Shown here one piece after another: positions 5,204 through 5,528 of a DNA stretch of 5,528 nt. Every line of letters starts with the position of its first letter. The first letter of the stretch is position 1. The translations under genes were made by a program, and so were the position numbers. Under the pieces are notes generated by a model that was not told the DNA's origin, did no database searches, and worked only from the letters and a program-made list of their open reading frames with translations. This DNA comes from Hyphomicrobiales bacterium (GTDB taxonomy: Bacteria; Pseudomonadota; Alphaproteobacteria; Rhizobiales; Beijerinckiaceae), in NCBI GenBank assembly GCA_028290085.1, contig JAQGKN010000286.1:1-5528 (forward strand), in the 5' to 3' direction.

Positions 5204-5528
5204 ATGGATAAGAATCGCACCATCGCGGCCATGGCGGCCCTTGCTCAACCGACACGCCTCGACACATTCACGCTTCTGGTAAGCCGCGAGCCTGCCGGCG
5301 TGCCGGCTGGCGAACTCGCTCGCCTGGTGGACGTGCCCCAGAACACGATGTCGGCGCATCTCGCAGTGCTGTCGCGCGCCGGCTTGGTGACCGGCGAGCG
5401 CCAAAGCCGCTCGATCATTTACCGCGCCGATCTCTCCGGGATCCGGGACGTGCTCTCCTTCCTCCTGACGGACTGCTGCGGTGGTCGCATGGATCTGTGC
5501 CAGCCGCTGATCGACGATCTCAACTCCT
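5204..5528 (+). CDS. ArsR/SmtB-family metalloregulatory repressor (C-terminal end cut off)
   Basis: 108 codons are visible and the gene leaves the window. It should be a dimeric winged-helix repressor released from DNA by a metal or metalloid. Seen: ALAQPTRLDTFTLLV (first helix), then the helix-turn-helix GELARLVDVPQNTMSAHLAVLSRAGLV (36-62), then the beta wing GERQSRSIIYRAD (64-76). The usual ELCVCDL-type site on the recognition helix is missing. Instead C91, C92 and C99 follow the last helix. Known: a C-terminal Cys-Cys-x5-Cys set binds As(III) in the Acidithiobacillus ferrooxidans ArsR, so an arsenite or similar soft-metal response is likely. Start choice: ATG 5204 has AAAGGA (5195-5200) 3 bases upstream and matches the family N terminus. 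The frame stays open upstream, with an ATG at 5099 adding 35 residues that resemble nothing. Arsenic or other resistance genes would be expected just beyond the right edge. Confidence 0.9.
   Translation, partial: MDKNRTIAAMAALAQPTRLDTFTLLVSREPAGVPAGELARLVDVPQNTMSAHLAVLSRAGLVTGERQSRSIIYRADLSGIRDVLSFLLTDCCGGRMDLCQPLIDDLNS

Overview
The window is GC-rich and compositionally looks like an alphaproteobacterium, most likely of the Rhizobiales (Bradyrhizobium/Bosea/Methylobacterium-like). That placement rests on codon use and on the gene families present, not on a marker gene. I see no rRNA, tRNA, CRISPR array, transposase or integrase.

Left part, minus strand (1-1474): an AraC-family regulator gene, read leftwards, is broken by one in-frame TGA exactly where a Trp is expected at the start of its DNA-binding domain. 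27 bp after it, on the same strand, begins a secreted c-type cytochrome gene that runs off the left edge. The cytochrome has no ATG and must start at GTG, so it is easily missed.

Centre (1475-2781): a divergent intergenic region holds a 9-bp-arm dyad and a pair of 9-bp direct repeats, both plausible regulator sites. It is followed by a periplasmic Bug/TctC-type solute-binding protein with no transporter membrane genes nearby.

Right-centre, plus strand (2842-4737): a tight three-gene unit encodes a Tat-type exported metallophosphoesterase, a small periplasmic cupredoxin and an ECF sigma factor. The genes are separated by 4 and 14 bp. A 16-bp potential RNA stem just upstream buries the Shine-Dalgarno sequence of the first gene. 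No anti-sigma gene follows. This unit, with its potential RNA switch, is the best candidate here for an under-described system: two exported proteins co-expressed with a sigma factor that may direct their own expression.

Right end (4707-5528): a small zinc-ribbon-like protein on the minus strand overlaps the sigma gene tail to tail by 31 bp. Its upstream region has three copies of a GGACCGG element in alternating orientation, which could form mutually exclusive hairpins, one of them covering part of its ribosome binding site. Divergent from it is an ArsR-family repressor, cut off by the window end, with a C-terminal Cys-Cys-x6-Cys metalloid-site candidate. It is preceded by a good sigma-70 promoter overlapped by a near-palindromic operator candidate.
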